Source: Marsupella aquatica
Lineage: Eukaryota > Marchantiophyta
Reading direction: 5' to 3'
DNA length: 64,000 bases
NCBI GenBank assembly: GCA_973895155.1
Contig: OZ316897.1
Span: forward strand, 2,914,001 to 2,978,000
The translations under genes and the position numbers were made by a program. Of the stretch, positions 22,891 to 35,900 are shown piece by piece; positions within the stretch are counted from its first letter, which is position 1, and each line of letters begins with the position of its first letter. The notes beneath the pieces are model-generated. The model saw only the letters and a program-made list of their open reading frames with translations, was not told the DNA's origin and did no database searches.

Positions 22891-24590
22891 TCTTCCTAAT
22901 AATTCATGACGGAAAGCTAATTTTGAAAGCATATTGTGGTCTAGAGTGAAGCATCTAAAGAATAACCTCTACAAGGTGAAGTCCAAAACAAAGCACATAG
23001 AGGGGCAAATTATGAAACAGAACTCTATCTAGATAAAAGTAGTTATAACGCTGCCAAAAGGACAGGACATTAAACTAAGGCATAGAATAATTTTACTATA
23101 AAAGCGCCAACTGAGGTCTACTTTTAAGAGCCTAAGTCTAGAGTGAAGCCTCTAGACCGTAACTCTATGGCCATCATGTGCATGGGAAAAACTGGTGACA
23201 TGACTATGATGTATGTCAACTAGTACATGCAAAAATTTTGTGATAATTTTTAAGTATTTACATTCAAAAAATATGGGCACTATGGCCCCACCACAACATA
23301 GTGCATAGAAGATGGATGTGCATACAAAAAGACCGATGACTATTAAAATGATGACTATTTTGATAATACTTGTATTTTCCTCTCCGCTATTCACGTTCAA
23401 AGAACAGGTAGTCGGGGCTAGTTGAAAGTGAAGCTGGAGACAGATATCCCAAAACAGAACTCTAGCTAAAGGCATAAGTGGGATAACCGGGGGGATAACT
23501 GGAAAGAGAACTCTAAGTAAAGGCATAATTCAAAGTGAGGGTGGAGACAAAAGGCAGAAAGAGGAGGGATAACCCGAAACAGAATCTAATGGTCTACCTT
23601 AAATATCGGGATAGTAATATTACTAGCATATCCTCCCTTAGAGAGAGGCTAAAAACAAATACCCTTGTTAACTTTGGTGACTTGTCCTTAGAGAGGATTA
23701 AAAAATAAAAAATAAAACCTTAAAAACCAAGCTGGCGTGTGGGTTCCTCTGGAGTTGGACTCATTTAAGATCTCAATGCAAAATGTGCCCAATTGTGTTT
23801 GCAAGACTGAAAAGTCTATTCCTTGCACATCTGGCCAAGTCTTTATTGGACAAGGCCTGACCAGGTTTGACTACGCAGAACTACACTGTATATGAAGTTC
23901 CGTCCCTTATATTTACTATTCCTTGAGGAATATTCATGCATGTACTGCCCTCACTCGGTCCTACTAATTGAACAAGGCATGAAGTAGATTTGACTCCATT
24001 CTATTACACTAGACTAGATAAAAAAATTGGCCAAGTCGGTTCACTTTTCCTTTCTGTTGGAACAATTATGACTGTGGCAGCCTTCATTGTGTTGGATCTC
24101 AAGTAGTTGCCTTATTTTCCTCCCGGGGGATACGTAATTCTTGTATAATTTGTATAATAGTCATACATCTATATATGTACTAAAACTTTGGTAAAAAATA
24201 TATTTCAAATTTGAAAAACTTGGGTTTTCCATTTTATAGAAAATTCAAGTCAAATAAAAGGTTTGGTTTTCTTCTTTTCCCAGATAAAATTAAAAATGTT
24301 CCTAAACATGTTATAATTTTTATTAAAATTTTAATAAAAATCCTAAAAAGCTGGCTATATTCCAAACTATATAATTTCATTTCTAACATGTGTTTTTTGC
24401 ATCAAAACATGTTCAGTTTTTTATTTTGAATTAATTCTACATTTTTGGATTCCTTGAGTTGAGAGGTACAAGAGTCTATTAGACCAAAATGAAATCTAAC
24501 ATGGTGAACTGGATATGAGACCATTACAAAGAATTAAAAACTTGTCTTACAAAAGGAGAGTGCATAACCAGGGCCTCATTGTTGAGGGAG
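22891..24590. other. Spacer with dispersed-repeat fragments
   Basis: Copies of a small dispersed repeat (tctagagtgaagcctctaga) lie near 22930 and 23130. No protein family is visible. Frames such as 23152-23526 (minus) look random. Confidence 0.4.
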
Positions 24591-24780
24591 CTAGCTAGGT
24601 GCTAGGAAGAGAGTTTGTACAAGGAGTATTTGTGTGGCCATGGTTGCCAAAACTTTGTAAAGCTCTTGTGTGTTCCCGTGGACATAATACCAGTGGAAGT
24701 GAACCATGTATATTTTGGTGTCGGTGTGTGCATGTTTGTTGGTTGTGCTCATGGTTGGATCGTGCCAATTTCTCCAACAA
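24591..24780 (+). repeat. LTR fragment related to the Copia LTR
   Basis: Bases 24660-24722 share ctcttgtgtgttcccgtgga and spaced blocks (gtgaaccat, ggtgtcg) with 8151-8212 of the Copia LTR. It ends near tctccaaca, matching the LTR end. It is probably an old solo or broken LTR. Confidence 0.45.
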
Positions 24781-24799
24781 TATGTCCCTTACGTGCAAA

Positions 24800-26975
24800 G
24801 TTTTCAATTCTTGTGCACTTGTACTTTTCCTGGTCATTATGTGAAATATACTTTTATTTGGCACATGCTGTTTTCCTCCCACTCAATCCTATCAAATATT
24901 ATGCAATAGTCATTTACTATGAAATTACATCATTACAAGACAAAAATTAAACATGTTCCAAAATATTGCAATAGTCATAAATTACACATCACTACAAGGC
25001 AAAAATTTCTATCAAATATATACAACAGTCCTTTATACATCACTACAAGACAAAAATGAAACACAGCAATAGTAAACAATGAAACATAGCAATGGTAAAC
25101 AATGAAACATGTTCCAAGATTTTTCCAAGATGAACATGCACTATATGGGACACTGCCACCTGCTATCAAACAAGTTACGCTACAAATACGTACGTTTTTT
25201 CTACTAAACTTGTTTGTGTCGTATTACGGGAACGTGGAGGGATGCTGTTTGGGTTATTCACACACAAGAATGAGTATATTGGTTTTCGCTCCCGAAAATG
25301 TATATTTTGATCAAGTCTACCGACTGGGCGTGTTCTCTGTTTTTGATCAAGTCCCATTGACTAGCCTACTCATTCTCCTTCTCAATGGCCTTCGATAGGG
25401 TACTATCACCACTCTCACTCACAGGGCCGACCGAACTATGCAAGTATCTTTTAAACAATCATCCCAAGGAAGAACAAAATCTTGAAAAGAAAGAGAGACA
25501 ACATCACGCAAAAATCAGTGAATCAATTAAATTCATATCTCTTGGTGGCCAGCATAACACATTGCATGGGCAACCCAGTCTCTTGCAGTCCACCTAACTC
25601 CTGCCTCCTCCATGAGACAATGCATACCTCTCCACCTCACTACTCCAAAATTATTTTCTATTCTTAAGTAAATAATGCTAATCTCCAAACATATATAAGC
25701 TTAACTGAGTTCCCCCCCTTGCACCTACCGGGGGCTGCCCTTAAATACAGAAAAACACCCCAAAGCACACAAGTCCTACAAGGGTGAGGCAGCCATTGCC
25801 CTAGCTGGCCGCTACCCCCCTGGCAGCATCACTAACCTCAAAACTTAACTTACATGTGGCACACACATGTGTCACCTAAGGGAACACGTGCCGCATGTAA
25901 GTTCACACTGAAACTTACATCTCTGAAGAACAAAACAGATACACTTGGCCTCCAAGTCCTTGAGCTGTATTTTGGCCTCCTTGTACCCTCTCAATGGTTC
26001 CATTCTCGTCCATGACTTTCGGATACCCCTCTCAACTCCGGCTTCTAGTTGTCGCATCAATTTATTAAAACTAATAAAAATTAAAATATTAAAATATTTT
26101 TGCTACACTTATTTGTCTTTCTACTTATATATCTAATTATAACTAATCACTAACTTACTACCAATTTTGGGGCCTTGGGGCCTTGTCATTCTCAGGGTAC
26201 ACTTCAATTTCTATGTTTACCCCAAATGTGCACATTCACGCGACCGTTTCGCACTATAAACCAAGTACAGTACGGAAGATACCATATAATAAATTACGTG
26301 TTGAAGAAAGTGGCATTAAGTAAGCTACCATACCACGGAAAATTGTGGAGATAGTGTACTCCAAGCGGAAGAAAGCGATTAAATGCAGTGATGCATAAGG
26401 GATCCAATGTCCATTCTACCAGTTGAAAGGCTGGTGTTGTGTCAAAAATGTTTTCGTAAACGTTCATGTGAGCGCCCAGTATTCACAGCTATTGAGGCGA
26501 GCATTCAGGCACACTAGCTCGAGCATCGACTAAATTTAATCAATGCTGATTCATGTGAACGCCCAGTATTCACTGTAATTCAGGCGAGCATTCAGGCACA
26601 CTCGAGCATCGACTAAATTAATCAACAGCAGTCACCGCCAAGAATGTATGCACGAAACAGACATGAAGGGATCGAATATATATGTGCGTTCCAGACTTTC
26701 ATGCCAGACAGTGGCCAAAGTTAAAATGAACTAGTTTTGAGTTTACGACTCTGGTAACCGGAATATTCTACAGTGATGCAGTCTTTCATGTCAATGGCCA
26801 GTGTTTCACCACCATTCAGGTACCTAAAGCCCGAACTAATTTTAGCTTTGGGACTTTAGCTAAAGATGGAAATATTTCCATCTAGCTTTGGGACTCTGAT
26901 AACCACCAAGCACGAATGGACTACTTTTCAGCTGGCCACTTATGATTGGCCAGTATTCACGGGATTTCCATCTGG
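24800..26975 (+). repeat. Duplicated upstream block, copy B
   Basis: It matches 10310-11340 in the same order, but about 1.1 kb (roughly 25155-26225) is present here and absent there. Around 26440-26620 the 82-bp paired units with CCAGTATTCAC are again present. No dioxygenase core follows this copy, so either only the upstream part was duplicated or the second gene was lost. Confidence 0.75.
25844..25903. repeat. Short hairpin
   Basis: Arms aacttacatgtggcac and gtgccgcatgtaagtt pair over 16 bases with one mismatch across a spacer of about 27 bases. It lies inside the extra segment of copy B. Confidence 0.5.
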
Positions 26976-28205
26976 ACTTATTTCCAACTGGACTCTGTGC
27001 ATTCGCTGCATGTTGTTACCGTACGTACTTACCGACACCTTGCAGGAGCCCATGGGCCCCGGATTTGCGAGCTGCGTCCACTATTCTGCACGATGCTATG
27101 TATCAAAAGTCGAATTCAAGATATATTCTATTTCAGATTTGGTGTACTGCAAGGGATTGTGACCTGTCCCACTTGGAATTCAACTATTTGGGTTATCTGA
27201 GAATGCAGTTCAAAGGAAGTACAGTGCAGGAAGTTAGAGATCATGTCTTAATTCCGACGTCCAATTGAAGATTTTATGTCAAAAACTGCGCAAACGGTGA
27301 AGTCCATGCATGGGATTGTCTCAAGAATTCCATTCTGTTTGTGTCTGCAAAAAGGGCCTACAGTGCAAGCACTTCATTCCATTGCTATTCCTTTTGCATC
27401 TTCTGTTGTCGGCAAAAGCAACTACGAGTGTCCTATTGAGTGCCCCCGATGCACAAAATTATCAGAGTCCCACTTATCATTACTTATTGAGAACTCGGAT
27501 GCATATATATTGAAATGCTCCACAGAGAGTTCCGGAATCTTTGCTTCACCTTTTTCTTTTAATATCTTTGCTTCACCTTTTTCTTTTAATAAAGAGGCCG
27601 CTAAACTTCAAGACAGTCAGATTATTGCCGTGTTAACAGAGTTTGTTGTATTCTGTGATATTCTTGCACCCCCGATGAGTTTCTTAGTAGCTTCCGCGTC
27701 ATAGGATCATGAATATTCGAGATTTCATAATAATTGAGCTTCGACATGCCCCTAAGTGGAGATCTCTTCTTCATGAGGGATGCATGGCGTTACTTATAAA
27801 GCACAAGTTGGAACTTCTTTAATCTGCCTCCGAGTTCAAAAAGTTCTTCTTATCTTTCTAATTTAAGTTATGATTGAGCTTCAAGATGCCAGCTTCAAGA
27901 TGCCTCTTGACTGTAGATCTCTTGTTCATGTCGGCTGCACGCCATTGGTTATAAAGCATATGTTTATAAGTACGTGCATACACCTCTTTCATTCTAACTA
28001 GGAGAGGATTTGATGATTTTCTCGGGGACAAGCCGATAACTGTATCGGCTATGAAGATGACCGTCTCGTCGTCTTGACAAATAATACTGATCGACGTATA
28101 TTAGACAAACGAAGTAGAAAATATATATAGAGAGAGAAAAGATCGTTATAATTTACAACTCTGATATAAAAGGAAAAGACGTGGAATGTTTTTGGTTGAT
28201 GTTAA
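26976..28205. other. Spacer, no gene assigned
   Basis: A 142-codon frame (27276-27704, plus) contains a 27-bp tandem duplication (atctttgcttcacctttttc...) and no known motif. It is left unassigned. Confidence 0.35.
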
Positions 28206-30996
28206 TTAATGTCTAGGCCTCTTGAACCTTCTTCTCTCAATTGGCGAGTTTGATGGTTCAGAGTGCTCCGTTTCAGTGCTCCGTGAGCACGGTGAGGTCT
28301 CATAGTTGGGAGAACTTTCTGGTGAGCTGAGCGGACTCTGACCATGGCGTCGATGCGAATCAGACTCTTGTAAAGACTGAGAAGGCTCGGGAATTTGAAG
28401 GATCAAAGCATTTGGGGGATGCGTGCCTGGAATGACCGGTGGGCTCCCAGCAGGTGAAGGATTTGTTAGGGGTAGAGATAGATTTTCAGGACTTTGAGAG
28501 GGTCTTGCTTGTGTCGGACTGTGATGATAGTGAGGAGACGAAGGATGTTGAGAACTTTGCCCGACTTGGAAATCTTCCCCAAATAATGAATGTTGTCGTG
28601 AACGTTGGCCATGTGGGGATTGTGGAGGACTTTCTCTTGGACTCTCCTCGGGGGAACTGTTTGACCTTGGTTTTTGCTTGCTTCTTCGCCTTGGATCCAG
28701 GAAAAGCTTTTGTCTGACTTTACCATAGGATTGTAAAACGCTCTCAGCGTAATCAGCTCCTAAAAGAATGAGATTTTTGGTACCCTGGAATCACCAAGTC
28801 GAGAGGCAACAAATGAGGTGTCAATTGTTTGTTGTTTTCCAGACTCTTTTAACTCTGATTGTTCTCCAATAGAAAGCAACAATTCGAGTCTTAAGACTTC
28901 CTATTCATTGCCTGAATTGGGAGACAAACTGATCAGAAATGCAAACATGAATATTCGTATTGTGGTTCACTACTCAGCTGGACGAAGGCACTAGGAATAA
29001 GGCTTTCAGAGGACGAACCGAAAGACGGGCCGAAAGAATGCCAATAAGAACTAAAATCAATCCGTTTGTATAGAATTACAAGTGTTGAAGTCCAGTCTTC
29101 AGTAATCAATTCTTACAATAATATTGTCCAAATAAGATGTTCTATTCAACATAACCAGGGTTTCCTTAAAAGTGTCGTCTGGTGTTATTATCCGGGGAAA
29201 ACTGTTTTGAGGCGAAAGCAAACAGTTTCTAAATGCTACGGTTGAAATGGTGGTAAACTACCTTCAGGTTGGAACAATTCAGGCAGTTTTAAAAACATCA
29301 ACATAACCTGCCGCGAAATGAATGAGAATAAACACTGAATTAAACCAACAAAAAGATATTTATCAAGGAAGACATTCACCTTGATGAAGTCAAATTCGTC
29401 ATTGATAACTGATACCCTGAGCTTCTGTAGCACAGTACTGGCCAATCGTTTTCTCGCCAATGTCAATGGATGAGAGTACTCATTTCTGTCACGTTTAAGT
29501 GGTAAAAATTCTTGAAACAGAGCTCGTATGTCCTACGATAGCCAAAGATTAAAGTCGTCAAAGGTTGGAAGTACTGTATCTTTTCAAATTCACGTTCTGT
29601 TTAAGAACTATGAGCAGCATTCTTATTTACAAATCCAGGAATCTCATTATCAATGGACTGATATGCATGTACTCACAGAAGGGCACTCAAAGCCATTGGT
29701 GCGAGCATGATGCTTAAGATAGGTCTCTCCTGCAAGTAGCAAATCCTCCACACTTTGAAGCCTTGCCTGGTCCAATGAGTTGAACCTGCCCATTGTGTAA
29801 TTCTTCAAAACTGAGTAGTAATGGACTTGTTTTTGCACCCTGCATCACAGGAAAGGATACATCATGTCCTTTGCCTTGCAAACACTGGCAGGTGATCTAA
29901 TTGTACCTTACCCTTAATAGCCACTCGCTGGATCATAGTGTAAGTTAAGACTTGAGTCATTAATGTAGCGACGTCTAAGCGATGTTCTTTAGTATTGTTA
30001 ATATTTGGTAGGTATCGAAATAGAGGGCACAAGGATGTTGGCATTGTTGTTACTTGCAAGCCGTCTTAAGTGAAAACCTAATTAATTTTTTTTGTTTGGG
30101 TCACATATACATCACCTAAAATCACACTCCCTTGTAATGATCGCTTTCATGTCTGCATTTGTCCATGACTTGTACAATAGTTGCAGACCCTGATTTGCTA
30201 CTGCCAAAAGACCGTCGAACACTTCAACCGAAACAAGCAATGCTTGTTGGCCCTGTCATTTATCATAACTGTCATTGAGTATACATGAGTTTATGCGTGA
30301 CTCGACTTGGCCATGTCAATACATTGCGATAGATAACATTGTTTACTGTATTTATTGTGCAAAGGCTAACAGCATGTAGTTAGCACCTTCGCAAGCTCCC
30401 AAACTGGTTGAAAGCTTTCCTGCATCTCCTTTAATGAGTTATTCAACACTGCAACTTGTTGGTAATACTTTTGTGCCCATGATCCTTCTGCTGCAACCTC
30501 GGGAGGTAAAGTTACACCTAGATCAAAAATTCCCAAGATAAGGGCTAATGTGTCACAGCTGTACCCATTTCGGTCCTACTTTGAACGTTGAGCAAAACAC
30601 TGCTCCATTGAATAGCCATAAAACAACAAACGATGTTACAAAAGTGAATGGCGAAGAACTGTGCAGTTGGTGGATAACTGTGCAGTACTTATACTTGGAT
30701 TCCAAACGAGCATATATCTCCGCCAACTTCAACAGTTGTTGCTTCTCCAAATTGAAGGCGGCATAGGTTAACATATTCAAATATTCCATGTTTAAATTCA
30801 CTGCTGTGTACTCACTGTTTGTAAATCTCGTGAATTGAAATTGAAAAACAATTCCAGAGAATAAAAGAACTCCTTGGTGAACAACCACCGGTTCACGGCA
30901 ATCATGGAATTGTGATTTACGGGTTTTCTTTTAGAAATGGTACAGCGGATTCCTTTTCTCCAAACCGTGTAAGCGAATCCTCACGAACTAAGATGC
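28206..30996 (-). CDS. Unidentified multi-exon gene, 3' portion
   Basis: Eight minus-strand exons fit GT-AG borders with every phase agreeing: 30921-30996, 30695-30826, 30387-30558, 30116-30252, 29677-29839, 29380-29532, 29262-29307 and 28206-28759. They give 476 residues ending at a stop at 28206. The first six exons are helical and rich in Leu (NMEYLNMLTYAAFNLEKQQ, GSWAQKYYQQVAVLNNSLKE, GRFNSLDQARLQSVEDLLL). The last exon is a Ser/Pro/Gln-rich tail ending in a basic cluster, RRRFKRPRH, which suggests a nuclear or cytoskeletal scaffold. The 5' end is missing: the first exon listed begins in phase 1. A coding-like minus stretch at 31462-31758 (KLWPMSPIESLSAEEVMAIA) probably belongs to it but could not be joined in phase. 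I do not recognise the family. Confidence 0.65.
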
Positions 30997-31461
30997 CTGC
31001 GTGTATGCGAGCGTGCAATCTTCCCTATTAATTTTTATTTCGGTTCATCCCAATTCTGTCTCTGACTATCATTTTTAAAAGCTCAACTACAAAATACGTT
31101 CAAATAATAGAGGAGAGGAGACCCTCCAATCCAGGCATTTCCAAATAACGGGATCCAGAACAGGAAGGGCCAGCAGAATTTGAATTTAGCACGAGAGAGG
31201 AACACTTCAAAATCCTAAAAAACAAAATTGGAACTAGTGAAGTCTGATGATTATTTACAGGTGCTCTAACTCTCCCTTAACAAGCACGCAAAAAGCCCTC
31301 CTTTTAGAGGATTATTTTAGAAAATGCTCGAAAGGTTTCTGGACGACGACGTTAATTCTTCACGCCCGATGTCGAGAAAAGGGTTCTGTGACAGGAAGTG
31401 AGATTAAGAGATTTCACTATGCAAAGGGGCTACAGACCTTGTTTCAATCTAAAATAAATAA

Positions 31462-31758
31462 TCAACTCAAATTCAAAATAGCGAAGAGCCATTTCAGAAT
31501 ACCTCTCTTGTTGGCGCATAGGTACTTTTCCCCTGTATCGTCGCCTTCCACAACAGCTATCAAGATAGGTGTTTGGTCCCTGTTAGCAATTGCCATGACC
31601 TCCTCTGCACTAAGGGACTCAATTGGTGACATGGGCCACAACTTTGTTTTCATCCTTCTCCCTGGAAGGTCCGATAAGGAAGTTATATCATGTGCATCAT
31701 GTGAAGAGGGACATTCCTCGTACTCTCCTTCGTTGCGAGTGCTTGCTGGATCTGTCAT
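31462..31758 (-). CDS. Probable 5' exon of the unidentified gene
   Basis: The frame starts with MTDPASTRNEGEYEE and reads as an acidic then mixed segment, with a good donor (aagag then gtattc) at 31503. Another acidic stretch, EEQLVEEEEDLTRQG, lies just upstream in a different frame. Linking to the exon at 30996 needs at least one more exon or another donor. The opposite strand carries a long frame (31247-31963) that I regard as its shadow. Confidence 0.4.
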   Translation of the reverse strand: MTDPASTRNEGEYEECPSSHDAHDITSLSDLPGRRMKTKLWPMSPIESLSAEEVMAIANRDQTPILIAVVEGDDTGEKYLCANKRGILKWLFAILNLS

Positions 31759-32429
31759 CTTTGTATGGTCCCTCTTAACGAGCCTTGTCGTGTTAAGTCT
31801 TCTTCTTCCTCAACTAGTTGTTCCTCTCCTGCGTTTTCCAGATCAAAATTCCAGGAAAGAGGTGGTGAATTGTCTTAATCAGCAATTCAAATTCTCCTTT
31901 TCATTGTTCTCATGCCTAATTCATGGTGAATCATTCGGAGTGGCTTTCAAAATCGAAAGCTAATCCTTACTTACAAAGACTACTTGATTTCAAGAGACTT
32001 TGACTCTTTTTCTGTCGCGTCGCAATTATGGCAATGACTAGGTCACCTCTGTTTCTTGGAATGGACTTCTTCGAAAGAATTCGAGCAAAACAGTATTAGG
32101 TCACACAATAGCAAGTACGATTGAATCCCAAAGATTTTGAGACTGAGCGGTCATACGCAATTGTGTCTGTCATTCAATTCATTGTAATGTTCTTGTCTAC
32201 CACGGGTATGGCACAACAATAAAGTACACCCGCAAAACATGCACAGGAGACCACAATGAGAACGCAAGTACGCGGCTCCTCGGACTCAAAAGAGGTTGGC
32301 ATCCCGTACCCAACGCGGAGCTGAAAAGCACCGTTGCCGATCACCAGAGGGCCTTTACTCAGGTTCTAGTGTGGCCTCGTTGCTTGGCCTGCCGCTTCGA
32401 CACTAGCAATTCGGTGCTACCGCTGCTGC

Positions 32430-32935
32430 TGCCATCATGAACTGGACGTGTCATGTCTGAAGGGACACCAACTGACGAAGAATTGAGGTTGAGGAGGCAT
32501 GACGTGACTATATCTCTCTGTCTTTCGACGATGCTCCTCAATGAGCAATCCCCTGAGAATGTAACAAATGAACAATTTCCAACGTTGCTCCTCATAATGA
32601 ACAATCTTGAGAATGTAACAAATGAACAATTTTCAACGTTGCTCCTCATAATGAACAATCCTGAGAATGTAACAAATGAACAATCTCAACAATGTCACAG
32701 GAACATGTTTAGCTGGAAATCTTTCTCAATCAGTTGTTACATTCCTGGAAACAAAAGCCAGGATGGCCCAAGACTTTGTCCCTTCCTATCCCCATGGAGT
32801 GCATAACGCTTTGATTATACACCAAAAAATAAAGGAGGGGATTGCAGCTGCTTTGATTATACACCAAAAAATAAAGGAGGGGATTGCAGCTGACTACTTT
32901 GACTACCTTGGGGAGAAAGTAGTGAAGACATCATG
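32430..32935 (+). repeat. Short tandem repeats
   Basis: A unit of about 57 bp around gaatgtaacaaatgaacaat occurs three to four times (32556-32690). A unit of about 46 bp with ttgattatacaccaaaaaat is present twice (32812-32890). Small frames here are products of the repeats. Confidence 0.7.
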
Positions 32936-35900
32936 GTGATCATGAGAGATCATGAGTAATGGCATGATGTCATGAAGGTAGTCAAGTTACCAAAGAAACT
33001 TAGGTAATGTAATTGAAACTGGCTCCAAGTTACCACAAAAATAGATTGGGTAATGTAATTGAAACTGGCTGCAAATGGTAAGGAGACTGTTTAAAGGTCA
33101 CATTTCAGTCAAAAGCTTAAAAAATGTTATCCAAGTCAGTTTAAATGTTATGAGCAAGTTCATCTAAGAATTACAATCCATCTAAGCTTCATAGACAAAG
33201 TGCAGGTCCATCCTGGCTTTAATTTCTACATTCCTATTTCATGTTCAGAATTCAATTCTTGTCTTATGAACGTTCCTCTGAGACTGTCACTTGCCATGCT
33301 CTCATTCTGAGAATGTAACAAATGTTTGAATTTAAGTCCAGTAGACAGTGTAAATGTTACTCTGACAAATGTTTGAGAAAGATCCAGTCTCAAATAGGGT
33401 CTTTTATTTCCAAGACTAGTTGCTAACCAGTGTCTTCTAGGCTGACATGTTTTAGCTTTGAAGGGTCATTCAATCAAGATGTCAAACTGTCAAAATATTA
33501 AAAGTTGGAGTTCAGACAAGCGTGATGAAAGCAAGTTGAATTAATTAGCTATAAAGTTTGGGAGTTATTCCAGTGTCTTTATTAGGATACAGGTGCAATT
33601 CTGACTTATTTAAATACCCATATTCTAAAATTTATATTTCACTTTGTTTTCCTTTACAATAGTACAATAAGAAATACTAGCCTGACTACCCCTTCCTTGA
33701 AAGGAAACACATATGAAGAAAACAAATCTTGCTCAAAAATGTTCTATGCTATTTTGGTTCATCTTTGCCACATCCTTGTTTTTTGTCCACCCTCATTTCA
33801 GTTTTGTCTTTATTTAGAGTCAATGTCACTTTTGCTCAATCATCCTCATTTTAAGTGTTGTCCTTGTTAAGACTCATTATCGGTCAGTATTGGGAGTTAC
33901 GGTCTAGAGTCTTCACTCTAAGTAGACCATAGACCTTAAAAGTAGCTTTTCTTCGCAAATTCCTAGTAAGATTTTTTACGGACCCCCATGAGGACCGCTT
34001 GGAAAAATTCCAAGGACCATAGTGCGCCACATCACAATTACCAGCTACAAACATGACTAGTCAGACATTTCTATGAATAAAAAATATAACCGTTGTAGTT
34101 GTGTCTGTGCCAATACTGTCGTAACTTATGGGTCACCATCCTGTAAAAAAAATTAATTAATTTAATTACAAAGGTCAATTGTAGATGAAATTATTTTTGC
34201 TTGTAATTGTTTCAATTGCGTTTGGAATTCTGGCAGATTACTATTATTCAAATTCAAGTAATTCATTTAAGCATAATTTAATTAATAACATCTCATGTTA
34301 TTTATTAAATTAAACATTTTTTTCTTAACTGTGAAACCCCACAAAGGAACAGCTAGTCATTTATTTCTTACACTTTATATAACTTTCATCAAATTTGTAT
34401 AAAACATATATGCCTATCTTTGGATTGCTTGTAGTGCATAAAAGCAATCCAAAGATGATTGAACCTTCAAGCCTGGAGGGCCAACTATCAAAGTGGGCAC
34501 CCTCCCAAACATCTAAAATATTGTCAAACTGAGCTTACCTCTTACCACATACTGGCCATATATAGATATGGGGAAGTGTCCAAGACCTCCCCCTTCTTCC
34601 AAATTCCACTCACTTTCTGCTCTATCATGCTAGTCTCGATGCTGGTTTTCACAATTTCAGGAAAAAATTACTTTTAATGGTAGCTACAGGTAACCCATAG
34701 CTTTTGAAACCAGGGCAGGTGTGGTTTAATGTTTTCAAAATCCAAGTCCAAGAAAGTTTTATTCCAACCAAAAAAATCACTTAAACTGGATTGCCTTGCA
34801 TATACACAAGACTGGGATCGATCATAAACAAAATATATCCAACTCAACAATTTGCATTAATTTGTCAAATTAACAGTCTGCATATATCGTAGGAACAAGG
34901 GGGATTCAAATAAGCGATTGGCTGAGGGTGGGTGTTCTTTGGAAGAAAAAAAACATGCCAGAAGTACCAACTTGGGTCTTAAAGTGTCCAAGACTTCTCT
35001 CTTTTCCACATTGGTCTCTACCAGGAGACGCTCCACAATTTCAGGAAAATATTCAAAAATGAGTGAAACAAAAATTTAAACAAGAGGCTGAGGGAGGGTA
35101 CTTTTTGGAAGGGGAAAAGGAAGCCACGAGGACAAAAAAATTGCCTTAAAAACAACTCTGTGGGACCTTTTCAAATGTTTGCTTTGAAGTTAACTCATCT
35201 AATATATTTTCTCTGTAAGAAATGATTTACACTTTTTGGGTCTCAATAGCTGCTAAGTCCATCCAAGTTGCATAGTTACATACTGTGATCCCTCCAAGAA
35301 CCAGTTTCTTGGGACGGACAAAAGCCAAATTGCAAAACAATGACGATGTCATATAATGTTGGTTTTTGGGGCATGGTCTTTGATGAAACAAAATGGGATA
35401 GACATTAACATCACTTGTCCAGGAAAGACTCTTATGTACGTGTGTCATCAAACATTCGCTATTCGCTAGTTCAGATGAAGTATAATTATGTGCACCACAC
35501 TCAGCTTTAACACACATAAAAGAAGACAATGGAAAATCAGCCAAAGTTTGATAGAGTAGAAAAGCCATATCATTCAGAAACGTCTTAGAGGACGCTGACT
35601 TCATATGGTTTGTCAGCTACTTGTAACTCCTGTAGAATGTCTTGAGCATGTTTTTGCACAAAACTTTTGAGGTCGACTGTTGTGTACACCATTTATGAAT
35701 TACAATTTATGAACACAGAAAATTATCAAACAGGGACGAGTTCGAAGCCCTATAGGCTAGGAGTTTAAATCGTAAACCAAGAAAGGGAGAAAGCTCCTGC
35801 GTAAGAAATCATAACATTACTGGGGAAAGGACAGTAATACTAAGAAAGACGACGCAAAGGCTAAATCATCATCAGAAGAATCATATGTGCTTTCGGATTT

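Noticed and set aside
24597-24950. Overlapping Cys/Val-rich frames on both strands
   Set aside because: They overlap an LTR fragment and the start of the duplicated block; no motif supports a gene.
29924-30060. Extra exon between ITRECDF and VQKQVHYY with a good donor, phase-compatible on both sides
   Set aside because: It carries three in-frame TAA codons. Joining 30116 directly to 29839 gives an open, phase-correct product, so I treat it as intron. A changed genetic code is excluded because TAA ends the neighbouring genes.
31247-31963. 238-codon plus-strand open frame
   Set aside because: Hydrophobic, low-complexity product lying opposite coding-like minus-strand exons; best explained as an antisense shadow.
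35227-35604. 125-codon minus frame
   Set aside because: No recognisable motif, no splice context, and AT-rich surroundings; could be a decayed element but cannot be supported.
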